Origin: Caulobacteraceae bacterium
Lineage (GTDB): Bacteria; Pseudomonadota; Alphaproteobacteria; Caulobacterales; Caulobacteraceae
Direction: 5' to 3'
Length of the DNA: 64,000 nt
Assembly: GCA_027489335.1 (NCBI GenBank)
Contig: JAIXZX010000012.1
Coordinates: 1 to 64,000, forward strand
Numbering within the stretch: the first letter of the stretch is position 1; every line of letters begins with the position of its first letter. Positions 59,927 to 64,000 of the stretch are shown here, in pieces. Below the pieces are notes generated by a model. That model had not been told where the DNA came from. It saw nothing but the letters and a program-made list of their open reading frames with translations, and did no database searches. The position numbers and the translations under genes were made by a program.

Positions 59927-60094
59927 ATGCTGAAATGGGCCGGGATATTCCTATTGGTGATGATCGCCGCGGCGATCCTGGGCCTGCTGATCGAGGCGGT
60001 GCGGATCATTGCCTGGGGGCTGTTCATCGTCTGCCTCGTCGGGTTCTTCCTGACGGGCGGTCTGAAGTTCCTGACCCGCGGACGCGGCGACTGA
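59927..60094 (+). CDS. Small hydrophobic membrane protein, 55 residues (DUF1328-like)
   Basis: This reading frame is absent from the ORF track because it is short; the track's 59935 ORF is a shadow. Starting MLKWAGIFLLVMIAAAILGL, it has two membrane helices and a basic end (LKFLTRGRGD). The MLxWAxIFL opening and two-helix layout resemble DUF1328/YtjA-type small proteins. TTGGAG lies 9 bases upstream of the ATG. It follows the hypothetical gene at 59366 by 72 bases. Confidence 0.62.
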   Translation: MLKWAGIFLLVMIAAAILGLLIEAVRIIAWGLFIVCLVGFFLTGGLKFLTRGRGD

Positions 60095-60113
60095 CCCCGC
60101 CCGCGGGTGGGGT

Positions 60114-60605
60114 CTATTCGCGGGTGTAGTCGGCCGGGATGACCGGCTCCGCGCCGGCCTTGCCCCACAGGACGATCTCATTGCCCCATGGGTCGCGGAA
60201 GGCGTGGTTGAAGCCGTTGAACTCCGACCAGTAGTGGTCGCGCCACAGAATGGTCGCGCCGCGCTTCTCGGCCTCGCCGAGAATGCGCTCGGGCGTGTCG
60301 TCATCGCTGATCAGGATCCAGACGCGGGGCTTGCGGCCCTCGACGCTTGCGGCGCGGGGCTCGACGCCGCCAGGCTCCGGGTGCGGGCGCGCATTGGTCG
60401 TCTTGAAGATTCCCAGGTGCAGATTGCCGATCTCGCTGTCGGAGCCGTCAGGATTGCGGAACTGACCGCCGGGCACCATCCGGTGATAGAGGCCTTCGGG
60501 CCGGGCGTCGTTGCGCCAGCCGAACACCTCGGCATAGAAGGCGCCGGCGGCGGCCGGATCATCGGCGGCCAGATCGACAAAGATCAGGGTGCTGGGATAG
60601 CCCAC
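60114..60605 (-). CDS. VOC (glyoxalase/bleomycin-resistance) family protein
   Basis: A 163-residue VOC-fold protein: LIFVDLAADDPAAAGAFYAEVFGWRNDARP at the N-terminal module, PRVWILISDDDTPERILGEAEKRGATILW in the second and FRDPWGNEIVLWGK at the end, with Asp/Glu/His side chains that could bind metal. Family members include glyoxalases, dioxygenases and resistance proteins; the substrate cannot be deduced. It stands alone between the small membrane protein and the nitroreductase. Confidence 0.85.
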   Translation of the reverse strand: MGYPSTLIFVDLAADDPAAAGAFYAEVFGWRNDARPEGLYHRMVPGGQFRNPDGSDSEIGNLHLGIFKTTNARPHPEPGGVEPRAASVEGRKPRVWILISDDDTPERILGEAEKRGATILWRDHYWSEFNGFNHAFRDPWGNEIVLWGKAGAEPVIPADYTRE

Positions 60606-60738
60606 GAAAAACTCCTCTCATGCTCCAGGCCGGCGACCGGCCCGGGCGGACCCTAGGGGAGGGTGCTGGTTGGGTTCTTGTCCTGGGGCGAACGAGACCT
60701 TGTCTGAACGCGTCTCGCCTAGCGGTTGGGCGGCCTGC

Positions 60739-60748
60739 TGAAATTTTA
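60739..60748 (+). promoter_or_regulatory. TGAAATTTTA box upstream of the nitroreductase gene
   Basis: TGAAATTTTA matches 9 of 10 positions of the perfect palindrome TGAAATTTCA found upstream of the TonB receptor at 62374, and resembles TGACATTTCA upstream of the gntR gene. It lies 89 bases before the nitroreductase start. Proposed as a site for the adjacent GntR regulator. Confidence 0.4.
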
Positions 60749-60836
60749 CTGGAAATGTGCAACTGGACTGTTCAGAGGACCGTCCATCTGGACACTTTGC
60801 CTCCGACGCCCGTCACCAATCCTCCAAGGAGCCCCC

Positions 60837-61424
60837 GTGCAGGACCTCGCCGATCCGACTCTCGACCAGCTGTTCCGTCAGGCGCGCAGCCACAATGCCT
60901 GGTCCGACACGCCCATCGACGACGCGGTCCTGGAGCGACTCTATGATCTGCTGAAGTGGGGTCCTACCTCGGCCAACTGCGGCCCGGGGCGGTTCGTCTT
61001 CGTCCGCTCGCCCGAGGCCAAGGAAAGGCTCGCGCCGCATCTGTCGCGGGCCAATCGGGAGAAGACCATGGCCGCCCCGGTCTGCGTGATCGTGGCCTAT
61101 GACCTGGACTTCGCCGAGCAGCTGCCCAAGCTCTTCCCCCACGACCTGAGCGCGCGCCACTGGTTCGGCGATCCGAAGGTGCGGTTCGAGACGGCCCTGC
61201 GCAATTCCAGCCTGCAGGGGGCCTATCTGATCCTGGCCGCCCGTAGCCTCGGTCTGGACTGCGGGCCCATGTCCGGTTTTGACAACGCCGGCCTGGACGA
61301 GGCCTTCTTCGCCGGGACCAGCTGGCGATCAAACTTCCTGGTAGCCCTGGGGACGGGGCGCCCCGAAGGCGTCTATCCGCGCAATCCGCGCCTCGACTTC
61401 AACGAGGCCTGCCAAGTGCTCTGA
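60837..61424 (+). CDS. Nitroreductase family protein, RutE-like (malonic semialdehyde reductase type)
   Basis: A 195-residue flavin-dependent reductase. GTG 60837 has AAGGAG upstream and is preferred to the track's 60726. Characteristic RutE-subfamily segments are [76 protein letters not shown] and [19 protein letters not shown]. coli RutE reduces malonic semialdehyde in pyrimidine catabolism, but no other rut genes occur here. The adjacent GntR regulator and TonB receptor hint at another oxidant or aldehyde substrate. Confidence 0.88.
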   Translation: MQDLADPTLDQLFRQARSHNAWSDTPIDDAVLERLYDLLKWGPTSANCGPGRFVFVRSPEAKERLAPHLSRANREKTMAAPVCVIVAYDLDFAEQLPKLFPHDLSARHWFGDPKVRFETALRNSSLQGAYLILAARSLGLDCGPMSGFDNAGLDEAFFAGTSWRSNFLVALGTGRPEGVYPRNPRLDFNEACQVL

Positions 61425-61438
61425 CCGATGCTGGCCCG

Positions 61439-61454
61439 GTCTGACATTTCAGAC
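61439..61454 (+). promoter_or_regulatory. Palindrome upstream of the gntR gene
   Basis: GTCTGA-CATT-TCAGAC is a perfect 6-bp inverted repeat just after the nitroreductase stop and 53 bases before the proposed regulator start. Its centre, TGACATTTCA, matches 9 of 10 positions of the box at 62374. Candidate autoregulatory operator. Confidence 0.5.
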
Positions 61455-61507
61455 TAGACCAGAGGATGACCGGCCGTGAGAGCCGGCGTCGGAGGAAGGA
61501 AGACGGC

Positions 61508-62293
61508 GTGGTGCGGAGCTTGAGCGTGAACCCTGAGGACGCGGCCAAGGATCATGGACCGGTGAGCATCATCGCCGATTCCGGTGAGTGGTCACCCGAG
61601 CTCCAGAAGGCGCGGGCCTACGAACAGATCCTGCTCGACATCATCCTCGGCGAGCTGCCGCCCGGCGCGCGGCTGGACGAGCAGACCCTGACCCGCCGCT
61701 ACAGCACCGGCCTGGCCGGCATCCGCGACGCCCTGGGCCGCCTGGCCCTGGAGGGCATGGTGGTGCGCCGTTCCCGGGCCGGGACCACGGTGTCGCCCCT
61801 GGATCTGGTCGATCTGCGGGAGGGCTATGAGGCCCGGGCCCTGATCGAGCCCCACTGCGCGGCCATGGCGGCGAAGAACGCGACGGCCGAGGAGATCGCC
61901 CAGATCGCCTCGACCTTCGACGACGCCGAGCGCGCCGATCGCGAGCAGGACCGCCGCGCCCTGATCGCCATGGACCAGAGGTTCCACGCCCTGATCGCCC
62001 GGGCCAGCCGCAACGCCGCCCTGGCCCGTATCCTCATCCCGCTGCAGCACAAGGCCGCCCGCTTCTGGGTCTATTCCATGGGCACAACCACGGAGGAGGA
62101 GCGGCTGGCCGACATCTGTCTGCACCGGGCCGTTGCCCAGCGGATCGCCGCCCGGGACGCCGAGGGCGCGCGGGCCGGCATGATCCTGGTGCTCGGCACC
62201 ATGCCCCAGACCGTCAAGCGATCCTTGACCGGCCGGGGGGAGGAGGACGCGCCATCCGCGAGCCCGGAGGCGTCAGGAGCGCCTGCAGGTTGA
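61508..62293 (+). CDS. GntR-family transcriptional regulator with FCD domain
   Basis: A protein of about 261 residues. GTG 61508 is preferred because GGAGGAAGGA lies 8 bases upstream; the track's ATG 61466 has AGAGG touching the start. The winged helix covers ILLDIILGELPPGARLDEQTLTRRYSTGLAGIRDALGRLALEGMVVRRSRAGTTV. The C-terminal FCD domain has acidic and histidine metal-site residues (YEARALIEPHCAAMAA, MDQRFHALIARAS, CLHRAVAQRIAARD), so it probably senses an organic acid. A palindrome lies upstream and similar boxes precede the genes on both sides. Confidence 0.88.
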   Translation: MVRSLSVNPEDAAKDHGPVSIIADSGEWSPELQKARAYEQILLDIILGELPPGARLDEQTLTRRYSTGLAGIRDALGRLALEGMVVRRSRAGTTVSPLDLVDLREGYEARALIEPHCAAMAAKNATAEEIAQIASTFDDAERADREQDRRALIAMDQRFHALIARASRNAALARILIPLQHKAARFWVYSMGTTTEEERLADICLHRAVAQRIAARDAEGARAGMILVLGTMPQTVKRSLTGRGEEDAPSASPEASGAPAG

Positions 62294-62373
62294 GCTGCGA
62301 CCTGGCGCTGATCCGCAGGTGGGCGCCAGGGCGGGAATTTTGAACGCTGGACGGGCGCCTCTGAAATTCCGAC

Positions 62374-62383
62374 TGAAATTTCA
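62374..62383 (+). promoter_or_regulatory. TGAAATTTCA palindrome upstream of the TonB receptor gene
   Basis: A perfect 10-bp palindrome, with a further TGAAATT 12 bases to its left (62362-62368). It lies 116 bases before the receptor start. Related boxes precede the nitroreductase and gntR genes, suggesting a common regulator. Confidence 0.45.
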
Positions 62384-62498
62384 CGAGACATTTTTGACCT
62401 GAGGCCGCGGTCGCGAGACTTTCTCCTTCAAGAGGCGCGTGGACGCGGGGATAACCGCCACCCGGCGGAGGGTCCGCGCCCCTCCTGAAGAGGGCGAT

Positions 62499-64000
62499 AT
62501 GTCAAAGAGACTCATGTTGGTCGCGGGCGCCTCCCTGTCCGCGCTGATCGCAAGTCCGGGCCTGGCCTGGGCGCAGGTTGATATGGTCGACGAGGTGGTG
62601 GTCACGGCCCAGGACCGGACCGGCCTGCTGGAGAAGGACCCCAGCGACAGCGTCTTTGGTCTGGACAAGGCGCTGATCGAAACGCCCCGCTCGGCGAGCT
62701 TCGCCAGTGACGTGACGCTGGAGCGTTACGGCATCGAGTCGATCGACGATCTGACGGCCATTTCGCCTGGGACCTATACGGCCAGCTTCTACGGCGTGGC
62801 CGGCGCCCTCAACATCCGCGGCACCCTGGCGGAGAACTATTTCCGCGGCTTCAAGCGGATCGAGAACCGCGGCACCTATTCCACCCCCATCGCCAATGCG
62901 GCGCAGATCGAGATCGTGCGCGGGCCCCCGACGCCGATCTACGGGGCCGGCAAGGTGGGCGGCATGCTGAACTTCGTGCCCAAGTCCGGCCGCACCGAGG
63001 GCGCCTATATCTCGGAGATCTCCGGACAGGCGGACTTCACGGTGGGCTCGTACAACCGCAAGGAAGCCTCGGGCCAGATCAGCATTCCCCTGAACTTCGG
63101 GGGCCTGGAAGGGGGCCTGAACCTCTATGGCCAGGCGGAGAATTCGGACAGCTTCTATCGCGGGATTTCGCCGCGGCGGGAGATGCTGCAGGCCTCGGTG
63201 GACCTGGAGCTGGGCGGCGGCTGGCGCACGGCGTTCGGCGGTATGGCCTTTCACTCCGACGGGGACGTGCAGACCCCGGGCTGGAACCGCCTGACCCAGG
63301 ACCTGATCGACAATCAGACCTATATCACCGGTCGCGACACCACCCTGGTGGACGCCAACGGGGACGGCAAGCTGACCCCCAACGAGGTCGGCTTCTACCC
63401 CTACGCCTCGGCCCTCTACCTGGCCTATTACGGCTTCCCGCAGAGCGACGCCAACCACACCCTGGATGTGGGCGTGGGGACCACCAAGCTTGATCCGCGG
63501 ACCGTCTATATCAGCGACGCCGACTTCTCGAACTCCTGGACCCGGACGGGCTATTTCGACCTGATCCGCGACTTCGACAACGGCTCGGCGCTGAAGTTTC
63601 AGCTGTTCTATGACGAGCTGAAGAACAAGCGGTTCGTCTCCTACGGCTATCCGGCCATGTTTGACTCCCAGGTGGGCGAGGCGCGGGTCACCTATGACTT
63701 CGACTATGATGTCGGCCTGGTGACGTCCAAGTCGTTTGTCGGCGCCTCGTATCGCGCCTTCGACGGACGGCGGATGGAGAGCTTCAACTCCGGCCTGATC
63801 GCTCTGGACCGGCGGGACATCGCGTTTGGCGCGACGGCGAACGACATCATTGATGACCCCTTCTCGCCCGAGACCTACGGCCTGCAGTGGGAGAACGACA
63901 ACAGCTCCACCTGGAGCCAGGCCGGCGTCTTCGTCACCTCGGACATCTTCATCGGCGAGCGTCTGAACCTGATCCTTGGGGGTCGCTACGACCACTATGA
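62499..64000 (+). CDS. TonB-dependent receptor, 3' part outside the window
   Basis: The frame is open from ATG 62499 to the right edge, giving the first 500 residues; the track misses it because no stop is reached. It has a signal peptide (MSKRLMLVAGASLSALIASPGLAWA), a TonB-box-like DEVVVTAQ, and a plug with ETPRSASFASDVTLERYGIESIDDLTAISPGTY, NIRGTLAENYFRGFKRI and IEIVRGPPTPIYGAGKVGGMLNF. In the barrel an EF-hand-type loop, DANGDGKLTPNE (Asp285-Glu296), is inserted. The ligand is unknown. The upstream GntR gene and shared boxes suggest substrate-linked control. Confidence 0.92.
   Translation, partial: MSKRLMLVAGASLSALIASPGLAWAQVDMVDEVVVTAQDRTGLLEKDPSDSVFGLDKALIETPRSASFASDVTLERYGIESIDDLTAISPGTYTASFYGVAGALNIRGTLAENYFRGFKRIENRGTYSTPIANAAQIEIVRGPPTPIYGAGKVGGMLNFVPKSGRTEGAYISEISGQADFTVGSYNRKEASGQISIPLNFGGLEGGLNLYGQAENSDSFYRGISPRREMLQASVDLELGGGWRTAFGGMAFHSDGDVQTPGWNRLTQDLIDNQTYITGRDTTLVDANGDGKLTPNEVGFYPYASALYLAYYGFPQSDANHTLDVGVGTTKLDPRTVYISDADFSNSWTRTGYFDLIRDFDNGSALKFQLFYDELKNKRFVSYGYPAMFDSQVGEARVTYDFDYDVGLVTSKSFVGASYRAFDGRRMESFNSGLIALDRRDIAFGATANDIIDDPFSPETYGLQWENDNSSTWSQAGVFVTSDIFIGERLNLILGGRYDHY

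Overview
This 64 kb window is GC-rich, densely coded chromosomal DNA. It most likely comes from a Caulobacterales alphaproteobacterium (Phenylobacterium/Caulobacter-like). This is inferred from the order ftsZ-lpxC-bamD-recN-ligA, the FtsZ C-terminal peptide ending [11 protein letters not shown], the three TonB-dependent receptors, the AsmA and alginate-export-type envelope proteins, frequent GTG/TTG starts, and alphaproteobacterial REP-like palindromes. No tRNA, rRNA, CRISPR array, IS element or prophage was recognised.

Layout. 1-7358 (+): division and envelope core (3' end of ftsZ, lpxC, bamD) followed by DNA repair (recN, ligA). 7482-14069 (-): an M24 aminopeptidase, a DUF6644/DUF6152 pair, a Tat-exported DUF6134 protein, an alanine-rich membrane protein, prmA, a small secreted peptide and an O-antigen-ligase-like polymerase. 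14204-18633: a DUF7662 protein, a UvrD/PcrA helicase and a serralysin-like RTX metalloprotease. 18741-27867: a TonB receptor with no visible signal peptide, a DUF4168 protein, a GST, a poxvirus-type topoisomerase IB, rlmJ, a small sugar transferase, an AsmA protein, cytochrome c' and an orphan. 28236-34356: gltBD (glutamate synthase). 34526-37537: an iron-uptake pair (catecholate-type TonB receptor and a PiuC-like hydroxylase) behind Fur-like palindromes. 37561-41805: a DUF1993 protein, an alginate-export porin and an SdsA-like alkylsulfatase.

41846-44544 holds a MaoC hydratase, a CitE-like lyase and, divergently, a family III CoA transferase resembling 2-methylfumaryl-CoA isomerase. This suggests a C5 (mesaconyl/citramalyl-CoA) module related to the 3-hydroxypropionate bicycle. 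44553-46736 is a slipin/NfeD membrane pair. 46894-48854 is glutathione-dependent formaldehyde detoxification (frmA-fghA). 48985-54524 is a complete 5-hydroxyectoine locus: a divergent MarR/EctR-type regulator, then ectA-ectB-ectC-ectD-ask, closed by a strong terminator and followed by an SSS-family symporter. 56154-58324 is a carboxymuconolactone-decarboxylase/SDR/SDR catabolic operon ending in two nested palindromes. The end of the window carries an M48 lipoprotein protease, small orphans, a VOC protein, a RutE-like nitroreductase, a GntR/FCD regulator and a truncated TonB receptor. The last three share a TGAAATTTCA-like palindrome upstream, suggesting a small regulon.

Many long ORFs in the supplied track are antisense or out-of-frame shadows produced by high GC and were left out. 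Several real genes were shortened to a start supported by a ribosome binding site, signal peptide or family alignment.
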